From positions 21,726,669 through 21,790,668 of the forward strand of contig CM072805.1 of NCBI GenBank assembly GCA_037013495.1: a DNA stretch of 64,000 nt, written 5' to 3'. The notes below the pieces were generated by a model. It saw nothing but the letters and a program-made list of their open reading frames with translations. It had not been told where the DNA came from and made no database searches. Positions within the stretch are counted from its first letter, which is position 1; the number at the start of each line of letters is the position of its first letter. Shown piece by piece: positions 14,072 through 28,700 of this stretch. Source of the stretch: Hippophae tibetana (lineage: Eukaryota; Streptophyta; Magnoliopsida; Rosales; Elaeagnaceae). Made by a program: the position numbers and the translations under genes.

Positions 14072-15622
14072 TGTGTGTTTAATGGAAAAGGTTTGGTGAA
14101 GATGGAATCTTTGGAGTAACTTTATCCAATGGTGGCATGTTTTGAAGACTATTTTCTTCAATCAAGCTCTAGTATCCGAAATATGGGTGATAATTTATCA
14201 TAACACGGGACACAAATAAAGATGTAAATTGAGTTATATTTTTCATCTCATATATCATGTGTGTTTTTAATGAACTTATGTTATAATAATTTTTTATTTT
14301 ATTTAAATACTATTTCAAATCTCATACCATTTAAATTATAGTCATAATCTGCTTAACTTTAAACATAAATTATATCATTTTTCTTATTAAACTTTCAAAT
14401 TATAAATAACAATGTATCATTATTTTCAATATTTTTTGTATTTTTATTTGTCTTATTAGGCTCATTTGTTAAAAATGAGATATTCCAATTAATATAATCT
14501 CATATCATATGAAATTAAGTGAAAGATGTGAAAGATTATATCTTGTTAAAAGTTGTTGGTCACTAACTTTTCTAAAAGGTTAAGTCAGTGAGTTAATGGT
14601 TAATATTTTTTTATACATTCAATTACTTCTTAGAAATGTTGGCATTATACACCATAAATGCGAGATTCTGGTAATTAAACAATTACGATTATTGGGGCTT
14701 AAAAATAAGATTTTCAACTTTGATATCATCTTTATACCTCTAAGTCATAATAATGTGAATAGATAAAAAATTGACAAGCCATTATAACCCGATAATAAAT
14801 TATCAAATACGTTATAAGTTGCGAACACAAATCAATTTATATATTTATATATATATCATGTGTGTTTAATGGAACAGTTTTAATGAAGATGGAATCTTTG
14901 GAGCAACTTTATCCAATGGTGGCATGTTTTAAAGACTATTTTCTTCAATCAAGCTCTAGTATCCGAAATATGGGTGATAATTTATCATAACACGGGACAC
15001 AAATAAAGATGTAAATTGAGTTATATATTTCATCTCATATATCATGTCTGTTTTTATTGGACTTATGTTATAATAATTTTTTATTTTATTTAAATACTAT
15101 TTCATACCTCATACCATTTTAATTATATCCATAATGTGATTAATTTTAAATATAAATTATATCATTTTTCTTATTAAACTTTCACTTTATAAATAACCAT
15201 GTATCATTATTTTCAATTTATTTTGTATTTTTATTTGTCTTATTTAGACTCATTTGTTTAAAATGAGATATTCCAATTAATATAATCTCATATCATGAAA
15301 AATTAAGTGAAAGATGTGATAGGTTATATGTTGTTAAAAGTGGTTGGTAACTAACTTTTTTAAAAGGTTAAGTGAGTGAATGAATGGTTAATATTTTTCT
15401 GTACATTTAAATACTCCTTACAAATGTTGGCATTATACACCATAAATGCTAGATACTTGTAATTTAACAATTAGGATTATTGGGTCTTAAAAATTAGATT
15501 TTCAACTTTGATATCATCTTTATACCTCTAAGTCATAATAATGTGAATAGATAAAAAATTGACAAGCCAATATAACCCCATAATAAATTGTCAATTACGT
15601 CTTAAGTTGCGAACACAAATCA

Positions 15623-15625
<3 letters not shown>

Positions 15626-15664
<39 letters not shown>
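15626..15664. repeat. (TA)n microsatellite, 39 bp, monomer 20
   Basis: A pure TA run at the standard position, followed by CATGTGTGCTTAATGG. That ending is shared only with monomer 13. Confidence 0.95.
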
Positions 15665-15666
<2 letters not shown>

Positions 15667-18600
15667 TGTGTGCTTAATGGAAAAGTTTTGGTGAAGATGG
15701 AATCTTTGGAGTAAATTTATGCAATGGTGGCATGTTTTGAAGACTATTTTCTTCAATCAAGTTCTAATATCCGAAATATGGGTGATAATTTATCATAACA
15801 CGGGACACATTAAAGATGTAAATTGAGTTATATATTTCATCTCATATATCATGTGTATTTTTATTCAAATTATGTTATAATAATTGTTTATTTTATTTAA
15901 AAACTATTTCATATCTCATACCATTTAAATTATAGTCATAATGTGTTTAATTTTAAATATAAATTATATCATTTTTCTTATTAAACTTTCACTTTAAAAA
16001 TAACCATGTATCATTATTTTCAATATTTTTTGTATTTGTATTTGTGTTATTTAGACTCATTTGTTAAAAATGAGATATTCCAATTAATTTAATCTCATAT
16101 CATGAAATATTAAGTGAAAGATTTGATAGGTTATATCTTGTTAAAATTTGTTGGCCACTAACTTTTCTAAAAGGTTAAGTGAGTGAGTGAATGGTTAATA
16201 TTTTTTTATACATTCAATTACTCCTTACAAATGTTGGCATTATACACCATAAATGCTAGACACTTGTAATTTAACAATTAGGATTATTGGGTCTTAAAAA
16301 TAAGATTTTCAACTTTGATATCATCTTTATACCTCTAAGTCATAATAATGTGAAAAGATAAACAATTGACAAAACACTATAACCCGATAATAAAGTGTCA
16401 AATACGTCATAAGTTGCGAACACAAATCAATTTATATATATATATCATATGTGTTTAATGGAAAAGTTTTGGTAAAGATGGAATCTTTGGAGCAACTTTA
16501 TCCAATGGTGGCATGTTTTGAAGACTATTTTCTTCAATCAAGCTCTAGTATCCGAAATATGGGTGATAATTTATCATAACACGGGACACATTAAAGATGT
16601 AAATTGAGTTATATAATTCATCTCATATATCATGTGTGTTTTTATTGAACTTATGTTATAATATTTTATTATTTTATTTAAATACTATTTCAAATCTCAT
16701 ATCATTTAAATTATAGTCATAATGTGTTTAACTTTAAACATAAATTATATCATTTTTCTTATTAAACTTTCAAATTATAAATAACAATGTATCATTATTT
16801 TCAATATTTTTTGTATTTTTATTTGTCTTATTAGGCTCATTTGTTAAAAATGAGATATTCCAATTAATATAATCTCATATCATGTAAAATTAAGTGAAAG
16901 ATGTGAAAGATTATATCTTGTTGAAAGTTGTTGGTCACTAACTTTTCTAAAAGGTTAAGTCATTGAGTTAATGGTTAATATTTTTTTATACATTCAATTA
17001 CTTCTTACAAATGTTGGCATTATACATCATAAATGCGAGATTCTTGTAATTTAACAATTAGGATTATTGGGGCATAAAAATAAGATTTTCAACTTTGATA
17101 TCATCTTTATACCTCTAAATCATAATAATGTGAATAGATAAAAAATTGACAAGCCATTATAACCCGATAATAAATTATCAAATACGTCATAAGTTACGAA
17201 CACAAATCAATTTATATATTTATATATATATCATGTGTGTTTAATGGAACACTTTTGGTGAAGATGGAATCTTTGGAGTAACTTTATCCAATGGTGGCAT
17301 GTTTTAAAGACTATTTTCTTCAATCAAGCTCTAGTATCCGAAATATGGGTGATAATTTATCATAACACGGGACACAAATAAAGATGTAAATTGAGTTATA
17401 TTTTTCATCTCATATATCATGTGTGTTTTTAATGAACTTATGTTATAATAAATTTTTATTTTATTTAAATACTATTTCAAAGCTCATACCATTTAAATTA
17501 TAGTCATAATGTGTTTAACTTTAAACATAAATTATATTATTTTTCTTACTAAACTTTCACTTTATAAATAAACATGTATCATTATTTTCAATTTATTTTG
17601 TATTTTTATTTGTCTTATAGAGACTCATTTGTTTAAAATGAGATATTCAAATTAATATAATCTCATATCATGAAAAATTAAGTGAAAGATGTGATAGGTT
17701 ATATCTTGTTAAAAGTTGTTGGTCACTAACTTTTCTAAAAGGTTAAGTCACTGAGTCAATGGTTAATATTTTTTTATACATTCAATTACTACTTACAAAT
17801 GTTGGCATTATACACCATAAATGCTAGATTCTTGTAATTTAACAATTAGGATTATTTGTGGCTTAAAAATAAGATTTTTAACTTTGATATCATCTTTATA
17901 CCGCTAAGTCATAATAATGGGAATAGATAAGAAATTGAGAAGCCATTATAACCCGATAATAAATTATCAAATACGTCATAAGTTGCGAACACAAATCAAT
18001 TTATATATTTATATATATATCATGTGTGTTTAGTGGAAACGTTTTGGTGAAGATGGAATCTTTGGAGCAACTTTATCCAATGGTGGCATGTTTTAAAGAC
18101 TATTTTCTTCAATCAAGCTCTAGTATCCGAAATATGGGTGATAATTTATCATAACACGGGACACAAATAAAGATGTAAATTGAGTTACATTTTTCATCTC
18201 ATATATCATATGTGTTTTTATTGAACTTATGTTATAATAATTTTTTAATTTATTTAAATACTATTTCATTTCTCATACCATTTTAATTATATCCATAAAG
18301 TGTTTAATTTTAAATATAAATTATATCATTTTTCTTATTAAACTTTCACTCTATAAATAACCATGTATCATTATTTTCAATTTATTTTGTATTTTTATTT
18401 GTCTTATAGAGACTCATTTGTTTAAAATGAGATATTCAAATTAATATAATCTCATATCATGAAAAATTAAGTGAAAGATGTGATAGGTTATATCTTGTTA
18501 AAAGTTGTTGGTCACTAACTTTTCTAAAAGGTTAAGTCACTGAGTCAATGGTTAATATTTTTTTATACATTCAATTACTACTTACAAATGTTGGCATTAT

Positions 18601-21599
18601 ACACCATAAATGCTGGATACTTGTAATTTAACAATTAGGATTATTGGGTCATAAAAATAAGATTTTCAACTTTGATATCATCTTTATACCTATAAGTCAT
18701 AATAATGTGAATAGATAAACAATTGACAAACCACTATAACCCGATAATAAATTGTCAAATACGTCATAAGTTGCGAACACAAATCAATTTATATATATAT
18801 ATATATCATATGTGTTTAATGGAAAAGTTTTGGTAAAGATGGAATCTTTGGAGCAACTTTATCCAATGGTGGCATGTTTTGAAGACTATTTTCTTCAATC
18901 AAGCTCTAGTATCCGAAATATGGGTGATAATTTATCATAACACGAGACACATTAAAGATGTAAATTGAGTTATATATTTCATCTCATATATCATGTGTGT
19001 TTTTATTGAACTTCTGTTATAATATTTTTTTATTTTATTTAAATACTATTTCAAATCTCATATAATTTAAATTATAGTCATAAAGTGTTTAACTTTAAAC
19101 ATACATTATATCATTTTTCGTATTAAACTTTCACATTATAAATAACAATGTATCATTATTTTCAATATTTTTTGTATTTTTATTTGTCTTATTAGGCTCA
19201 TTTGTTAAAACTGAGATATTCCAATTAATATAATCTCATATCATGTAAAATTAAGTGAAAGATGTGAAAGATTATATCTTGTTAAAAGTTGTTGGTCACT
19301 AACATTTGTAAAAGGTTTAGTGAGTGAGTTAATGGTTAATATTTTTTTATACATTCAATTACTTCTTACAAATGTTGGCATTATACACCATAAATGCTAG
19401 ATTCTTGTAATTTAACAATTAGGATTATTGGGGCTTAAAAATAAGATTTTTAACTTTGATATCACCTTTATACCGCTAAGTCATAATAATGGGAATAGTT
19501 AAGAAATTGAGAAGCCATTATAACCCGATAATAAATTATCAAATACGTCATAAGTTGCGAACACAAATCAATTTATATATTTATATATATATCATGTGTG
19601 TTTAGTGGAAAAGTTTTGGTAAAGATGGAATCTTTGGTGCAACTTTATCCAATGGTGGCATGTTTTAAAGACTATTTTCTTCAATCAAGCTCTAATATCC
19701 GAAATATGGGTGATAATTTATCATAACACGGGACACAAATAAAGATGTAAATTGAGTTATATTTTTCATCTCATATATCATGTGTGTTTTTAATGAACTT
19801 ATGTTATAATAATTTTTTATTTTATTTAAATACTATTTCAAATCTCATACCATTTAAGTTATAGTCATAATGTGTTTAACATTAAACATAAATTATATCA
19901 TTTTTCTTATTAAACTTTCACTTTATAAATAACCATGTATCATTATTTTCAATTTATTTTGTATTTTTATTTGTCTTATATAGACACATTTGTTAAAAAT
20001 GAGATATTCCAATTAATATAATCTCAAATCATGAAAAATTAAGTGAAAGATGTGATAGGTTATATCTTATTAAAAGTTGGTGGTCACTAACGTTTCAAAA
20101 AGGTTAAGTCACTGAGTCAATGGTTAATATTTATTTATACATTCAATTACGCCTTACAAATGTTGACACTATACACCATAAATGCCACATACTTGTAATT
20201 TAACAATTAGAATTATTGGGTCTTAAAAATAAGATTTTCAACTTTGATATCATCTTTATACCTCTAAGTCATAATAATGTGAACAGATAAACAATTGACA
20301 AACCACTATAACCCGATAATAAATTATCAAATACGTCATAAGTTGCGAACACAAATCAATTTATATATATATATATCATATGTGTTTAATGGAAAAGTTT
20401 TGGTAAAGATGGAATCTTTGGAGCAACTTTATCCAATGGTGGAATGTTTTGAAGAATATTTTCTTCAATCAAGCTCTAGTATCCGAAATATGGGTGATAA
20501 TTTATCATAACACTGGACACATTAAAGATGTAAATTGAGTTATATATTTCATCTCATATATCATGTGTGTTTTTATTGAACTTATGTTATAATATTTTTT
20601 TATTTTATTTAAATACTATTCCAAATCTCATATCATTTAAATTATAGTCATAATGTGTTTAACTTTAAACATACATTATATCATTTTTCTTATTAAACTT
20701 TCACATTATAAATAACAATGTATCATTATTTCCAATATTTTTTGTATTTTTATTTGTCTTATTAGGCTCATTTGTTAAAAATGAGATATTCCAATTAATA
20801 TAATCTCATATCATGTAAAATTAAGTGAAAGATGTGAAAGATTATATCTTGTTAAAAGTTGTTGGTCACTAACTTTTCTAAAAGGTTAAGTGAGTGAGTT
20901 AATGGTTAATATTATTTTATACATTCAATTACTTCTTACAAATGTTGGCATTATACACCATAAATGCTAGATTCTTGTAATTTAACAATTAGGATTATTG
21001 GGGCTTAAAAATAAGATTTTCAACTTTGCTATCATCTTTATACCGCTAAGTCATAATAATGTGAATAGATAAGAAATTGAGAAGCCATTATAACCCGATA
21101 ATAAATTATCAAATACGTCATAAGTTGCGAACACAAATCAATTTATATATTTATATATATATATCATGTGTGTTTAATGGAAAAGTTTTGGTGAAGATGG
21201 AATCTTTGGAGCAACTTTATCCAATGGTGGCATGTTTTAAAGACTATTTTCTTCAATCATGCTCTAGTATCCGACATATGGGTGATAATTTATCATAACA
21301 CGGGACACAAATAAAGATGTAAATTGAGTTATATTTTTCATCTCATATATCATTTGTGTTTTTATTGAACTTATGTTATAATATTTGTTTATTTTATTTA
21401 AATACTATTTCAAATATCATACCATTTAAATTATAGTCATAATGTGTTTAACTTTAAACATAAATTATATCATTTTTCTTATTAAACTGTCACTTTATAA
21501 ATAACCATGTATCATTATTTTCAATTTATTTTGTATTTTTATTTGTCTTATATAGACACATTTGTTAAAAATGAGATATTCCAATTAATATAATCTCAT

Positions 21600-22020
21600 A
21601 TCATGAAAAATTAAGTGAAAGATGTGATAGGTTATATCTTGTTAAAAGTTGTTGGTCACTAACTTTTCTAAAAGGTTAAGGCAGTGAGTGGTTGGTTAAT
21701 ATTTTTTTGTACATTCAATTACTCTTTACAAATGTTGGCATTATACACCATAAATGCCAGATACTTGTAATTTAACAATTAGGATTATTGGGTCTTAAAA
21801 ATAAGATTTTCAACTTTGATATCATCTTTATACCTCTAAGTCATAATAATATGAATAGATAAAAAATTGACAAGCCACAATAACCCGATAATAAATTGTC
21901 AAATACGTCAGAAGTTGCGGAAAAAAATCAATTTATATATATATATATCATGTGTGTTTAATGGAAAGGTTTTGGTGAAGATGGAATCTTTGGAGCAACT
22001 TTATCCAATGGTGGCATGTT
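21600..22020 (+). repeat. Chimeric patch in monomer 28 matching the monomer-5 type
   Basis: The 5' half of monomer 28 carries TATAGACACATTTG, shared with its neighbours. From near the core onward it switches to variants otherwise seen in the first 7 kb: AAGGCAGTGAGTGGTTGG, ACTCTTTACAAATG, CCACAATAACCCG and CAGAAGTTGCGGAAAAAAAT. The last of these is identical to monomer 5 (about 3770-3785). After about 22020 the tail returns to a local type. The tract looks like a copy of a segment about 18.1 kb upstream. Confidence 0.75.
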
Positions 22021-22714
22021 TTAAATAATATTTTCTTCAATCAAGCTCTAGTATCCGAAATATGGGTGATAATTTATCATAACACGGGACACAAATAAAG
22101 ATGTAAATTGAGTTATATATTTCATCTCATATATCATGTTTGTTTTTATTGAACTTATGTTATAATATTTTTTTATTTTATTTAAATACTATTTCAAATC
22201 TCATACCATTTAAATTATAGTCATAATGTGTTTACCTTTACACATAAATTATATCATTTTTCTTATTAAACTTTCACTCTATAAATAAACATGTATCATT
22301 ATTTTCAATTTATTTTTTATTTTTATTTGTCTTATAGAGACTCATTTGTTTAAAATGAGATATTCAAATTAATATAATCTCATATCATGAAAAATTAAGT
22401 GAAAGATGTGATAGGTTATATCTTGTTAAAAGTTGTTGGTCACTAACTTTTCTAAAAGGTTAAGTCACTGAGTCAATGGTTAATATTTTTTTATACATTC
22501 AATTACTACTTACAAATGTTGGCATTATACACCATAAATGCTGGATACTTGTAATTTAACAATTAGGATTATTGGGTCTTAAAAATAAGATATTCAACTT
22601 TGATATCATCTTTATACCTATAAGTCATAATAATGTGAATATATAAACAATTGACAAACCACTATAACCCGATAATAAATTGTCAAATACGTCATAAGTT
22701 GCGAACACAAATCA

Positions 22715-22742
22715 ATATATATATATATATATATATATATAT
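22715..22742. repeat. (TA)n microsatellite, 28 bp, monomer 29 (type A)
   Basis: A pure TA run ending in CATATGTG, as in type A monomers. Its duplicate, monomer 38, has 69 bp at the same place. Confidence 0.95.
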
Positions 22743-25700
22743 CATATGTGTTTAATGGAAAAGTTTTGGTAAAGATGTAATCTTTGGAGCAACTTTATCC
22801 AATGGTGGCATGTTTTGAAGACTATTTTCTTCAATCAAGCTCTAGTATCCGAAATATGGATGATAATTTATCATAACACGAGACACATTAAAGATGTAAA
22901 TTGAATTATATATTTCATCTCATATATCATGTGTGTTATTATTGAACTTATGTTATAATATATTTTTATTTTATTTAAATACTATTTCAAATCTCATATC
23001 ATTTAAATTATAGTCATAATGTGTTTAACTTTAAACATAAATTATTTCATTTTTCTTATTAAACTTTCACATTATAAATAACAATGTATCATTATTTTCA
23101 ATATTTTTTGTATTTTTATTTGTCTTATTTGGCTCATTTGTTAAAAAGGAGATATTCCAATTAATATAATCTCATATCATGTAAAATTAAGTAAAAGATG
23201 TGATAGATTATATCTTGTTAAAAGTTGTTGGTCACTAACTTTTCTAACTTTTCTAAAAGGTTAAGTGAGTGAGTTAATGGTAAATATTATTTTATACATT
23301 CAATTACTTCTTACAAATGTTGGCATTATACACCATAAATGCTTGATTCTTGTAATTTAACAATTAGGATTATTGGGGCTTAAAAATAAGATTTTCAACT
23401 TTGATATCATATTTATACCTCTAAGTCATAATAATGTGAATAGATAAAAAATTGAGAAGCCATTATAACCCGATAATAAAATTGTCAAATACGTCATAAG
23501 TTACGAACACAAATCAACTTATATATTTATATATATATATCATGTGTGTTTAATGGAAAATTTTTGGTGAAGATGGAATCTTTGGAGCAACTTTATCCAA
23601 TGGTGGCATGTTTTAAAGACTATTTTCTTCAATCAAGCACTTGTATCCGAAATATGGGTGATAATTTATCATAACACGGGACACAAATAAAGATGTAAAT
23701 TGAGTTACATTTTTCATCTCATATATCATATGTGTTTTTAATGAACTTATGTTATAATAATTTTTTAATTTATTTAAATTACTATTTCATTTCTCATACC
23801 ATTTTAATTATATCCATAAAGTGTTTAATTTTAAATATAAATTATATCATTTTTCTTATTAAACTTTCACTCTATAAATAACCATGTATCATTATTTTCA
23901 ATTTATTATGTATTTTTATTTGTCTTATAAAAACTCATTTGTTAAAAATGTGATATTCCAATTAATATAATCTCATATCATGAAAAATTAAGTAAAGATG
24001 TGATAGGTTATATCTTGTTAAAAGTTGTTGGTCACTAACCTTTCTAAAAGGTTAAGTGAGTGAGTGAATGGTTAATATTTGTTTATACATTCAATTACTC
24101 CTTACAAATGTTGACATTATACACCATAAATGCCAGATACTTGTAATTTAACAATTTGGATTATTGGGTCTTAAAAATAAGATTTTCGACTTTGATATCA
24201 TCTTTATACCGCTAAGTCATAATAATGTGAATAGATAAAAAATTGAGAAGCCATTATAACCCGATAATAAATTATCAAATACGTCATAAGTTTGCGAACA
24301 CAAATCAATTTATATATTTATATATATATCATGTGTGTTTAATGGAAAAGTTTTGGTGAAGATCGAATCTTTGGAGCAACTTTATCCAATGGTGGCATGT
24401 TTTAAAGACTATTTTCTTCAATCAAGCTCTAGTATCCGAAATATGGGTGATAATTTATCATAACACGGGACACAAATAAAGATGTAAATTGAGTTACATT
24501 TTTCATCTCATATATCATATGTGTTTTTATTGAACTTATGTTATAATAATTTTTTAATTTATTTAAATACTATTTCATTTCTCATACCATTTTAATTATA
24601 TCCATAAAGTGTTTTAATTTTAAATATAAATTATATCATTTTTCTTATTAAACTTTCACTCTATAAATAACCATGTATCATTATTTTCAATTTATTATGT
24701 ATTTTTATTTGTCTTATATAAACTCATTTGTTAAAAATGAGATATTCCAATTAATATAATCTCATATCATGAAAAATTAAGTGAAAGATGTGATAGGTTA
24801 TATCTTGTTAAAAGTTGTTGGTCACTAACTTTTCTAAAAGGTTAAGTGAGTGAGTCAATGGTTAATATTTTTTTTATACATTCAATTACTCCTTACAAAT
24901 GTTTTACATTATACACCATAAATGCCAGATACTTGTAATTTAACAATTTGGATTATTGGGTCTTAAAAATAAGATTTTCGACTTTGATATCATCTTTATA
25001 CCTCTAAGTCATAATAATGTGAATAGATAAAAAATTGAGAAGCCATTATAACCCGATAATAAATTGTCAAATACGTCATAAGTTACGAACACAAATCAAC
25101 TTATATATATATATATCATGTGTGTTTAATTGAAAAGTTTCGGTGAAGATGGAATCTTTGGAGCAACTTTATCCAATGGTGGCATGTTTTGAAGACTATT
25201 TTCTTCAATCAAGCTCTAGTATCCGAAATATGGGTGATAATTTATCATAACACGGGGACACAATAAAGATGTAAATTGAGTTACATATTTTCATCTCATA
25301 TATCATGTGCGTTTTTAATGAACTTATGTTATAATATTTTTTTTAATTTATTTAAATACTATTTCATTTCTCATACCATTTTAATTATAGTCATAATGTG
25401 TTTAACTTTAAACATAAATTATATCATTTTTCTTATTAAACTTTCACTCTATAAATAACCATGTATCATAATTTTCAATTTATTTTGTATTTTTATTTGT
25501 TATATATAAACTCTTTTGTTAAAAATGAGATATTCCAATTAATATAATCTCATATCATGAAAAAATTAAGTGAAAGATGTGATAGGTTATATCTTGTTAA
25601 AAGTTGTTGGTCACTAACTTTTCTAAAAGGTTAAGTCACTGAGTCAATGGTTAATATTTTTTTATACATTCAATTACTACTTACAAATGTTGGCATTATA

Positions 25701-28700
25701 CACCATAAATGCTGGATACTTGTACTTTAACAATTAGGATTATTGGGTCTTAAAAATAAGATTTTCAACTTTGATATCATCTTTATACCTATAAGTCATA
25801 ATAATGTGAATAGATAAACAATTGACAAACCACTATAACCCGATAATAAATTGTCAAATACGTCATAAGTTGCGAACACAAATCAATTTTTATATATATA
25901 TATATATATATATTATATGTGTTTAATGGAAAAGTTTTGGTAAAGATGGAATCTTTGGAGCAACTTTATCCAATGGTGGCATGTTTTGAAAGACTATTTT
26001 CTTCAATCAAGCTCTAGTATCCGAAATATGGGTGATAATTTATCATAACACGAGACACATTAAAGATGTAAATTGAGTTATATATATCATCTCATATATC
26101 ATGTGTGTTTTTTATGAACTTATGTTATAATATTTTTTTTATTTTATTTAAATACTATTTCAAATCTCATATCATTTAAATTATAGTCATAATGTGTTTT
26201 AACTTTAAACATACATTATATTATTTTTCTTATTAAACTTTCACATTATAAATAACAATGTATCATTATTTTCAATATTTTTTGTATTTTTATTTGTCTT
26301 ATTAGGCTCATTTGTTAAAAAGGAGATATTCCTATTAATATAATCTCATATCATGTAAAATTAAGTGAAAGATGTGAAAGATTATATCTTGTTAAAAGTT
26401 GTTGGTCACTAACTTTTCTAAAAGGTTAAGTCAGTGAGTTAATGGTAAATATTATTTTATACATTCAATTACTTCTTACAAATGTTGGCATTATACACCA
26501 TAAATGCTTGATTCTTGTAATTTAACAATTAGGATTATTGGGGCTTAAAAATAAGATTTTCAACTTTCATATCATCTTTATACCTCTATGTCATAATACT
26601 GTGAATAGATAAAAAATTGACAAGCCATTATAACACGATAATAAATTATCAATACGTCATAAGTTGCGAACACAAATCAATTTATATATATATCATGTGT
26701 TTTTAATGGAAAGTTTTTGGTGAAGATGGAATCTTTGGAGCAACTTTATCCAATGGTGGCATGTTTTGAAGACTATTTTCTTCAATCAAGCTCTAGTATC
26801 CGAAATATGGGTGATAATTTATCACAACACGCGACACAATAAAGATGTAAATTTAGTTATATATTTCAACTCATATATCAGTGTGTTTTTAATGAACTTA
26901 TGTTATAATAATTTTTTATTTTATTTAAATACTATTTCATATCTCATACCATTTAAATTATAGTCATAATGTGTTTAACTTGAAACATAAATTATATCAT
27001 TTTTCTTATTAAACTTTCACATTATAAATAACCATGTATCATTATTTTCAATAATTTTTGTATTTTTATTTGTGTTATTTAGACTCATTTGTTAAGAAAT
27101 GAGGATATTGAAATTAATATAATCTCATATCATGAAAAAATTAAGTGAAAGATGTGATAGGTTATATCTTGTTAAAAGTTGTTGGTCACTAACTTTTCTA
27201 AAAGGTTAAGTCAGTGAGTTAATGGTAAATATTTTTTTTGTACATTCAATTACTCCTTACAAATGTTGGCATTATACACCATAAATGCTTGATTCTTGTA
27301 ATTTAACAATTAGGATTATTTGGGCTTAAAAATAAGATTTTCAACTTTGATATCTTCTTTATACCTATAAGTCATAATAATGTGAATAGATAAAAAAATT
27401 GACAAGCCACTATAACCCGATAATAAATTTTCAAATACGTCATAAGTTGCGAACACAAACCAATTTATATATATATATCATGTGTGTTTAATGGAAACGT
27501 TTGGTGAAGATGGAATCTTTGGAGCAACTTTATCCAATGGTGGCATGTTTTGAAGACTATTTTCTTCAATCAAGCTCTACTATCCGAAATATGGGTGATA
27601 ATTTATCATAACACGGGACACAATAAAAATGTAAATTGAGTTATATATTTCATCTCATATATCATGTGTGTTTTTATTGAACTTATGTTATAATAATATT
27701 TTATTTTATTTAAATACTATTTCATTTCTCATACCATTTTAATTATATCCATAAAGTGTTTAATTTTAAATATAAATTATATCATTTTTCTTATTAAACT
27801 TTCACTCTATAAATAACCATGTATCATTATTTTCAATTTATTATGTATTTTTATTTGTCTTATATAAACTCATTTGTTAAAAATGAGATATTCCAATTAT
27901 TATAATCTCATATCATGTAAAATTAAGTGAAAGATGTGAAAGATTATATCTTGTTAAAAGTTGTTGGTCACTAAGTTTTCTAAAAGGTTAAGTGAATGAG
28001 TTAATGGTTAATATTATTTTATACAATCAATTACTTCTTACAAATGTTGGCATTATACACCATAAATGCTTGATTCTTGTAATTTAACAATTAGGATTAT
28101 TGGGGCTTAAAAATAAGATTTTCAACTTTGATATCATCTTTATACCGCTAAGTCATAATAATGTGAATAGATAAAAAATTGAGAAGCCATTATAACCCGA
28201 TAATAAATTATCAAATACGTCTTAAGTTACGAACACAAATCAATTTATATATTTATATATATATCATGCGTGTTTAATGGAAAAGTTTTGGTGAAGATGG
28301 AATCTTTGGAGCAACTTTATCCAATGGTGGCATGTTTTAAAGACTATTTTCTTCAATCAAGCTCTAGTATACGAAATATGGGTGATAATTTATCATAACA
28401 CGGGACACAAATAAAGATGTAAATTGAGTTATATATTTCATCTCATATATCATGTCTGTTTTTATTCAACTTATGTTATAATATTTTTTTATTTTATTTA
28501 AATACTATTTCAAATCTCATACCATTTAAATTATAGTCATAATGTGTTTAACTTTAAACATAAATTATATCATTTTTCTTATTAAACTTTCACTCTATAA
28601 ATAAACATGTATCATTATTTTCAATTTATTTTGTATTTTTATTTGTCTTATAGAGACTCATTTGTTTAAAATGAGATATTCAAATTAATATAATCTCATA

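Larger units (their letters stand above)
12611..21294 (+). repeat. Block 3: monomers 17-27, mosaic of B-like, E-like and A-like copies
   Basis: Monomers 17-18 recur as 25-26, offset about 6.33 kb, sharing AATAATGGGAATAG, TATAGACACATTTG and AACGTTTCAAAAAGG. The 3' half of monomer 23 also matches that of monomer 17. Monomers 20-21 repeat 13-14, offset about 5.53 kb, sharing TGGTTGGTAACTAAC, GTGTGCTTAATGG and GAGTAAATTTATGCAATGG. Monomer 24 is the first with the E start (GTTACATTTTTC, CATTTCTCATACC, CCATAAAGTG). All monomers stay in phase and on the + strand. Confidence 0.78.
21295..26823 (+). repeat. Block 4: monomers 28-34, with A, B and E types in series
   Basis: The order is chimeric 28, A (29), B (30), E (31), E-like (32), hybrid (33) and B (34). 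Monomers 29-31 and the first part of 32 recur as 38-41, offset about 7.1 kb. Monomer 33 closely matches monomer 66 in its 5' half (GTTACATATTT, TATATATAAACTC) and then switches to type A. Monomer 30 has a 10 bp tandem duplication of the TAACTTTTC region at about 23237-23256. Otherwise there is no foreign sequence. Confidence 0.78.

Noticed and set aside
25276-25458. A 60-codon open frame in a different part of the monomer (monomer 33)
   Set aside because: It depends on local indels in an A+T-rich stretch. The product is an Ile/Phe/Tyr-rich low-complexity string, and neighbouring monomers do not keep it.
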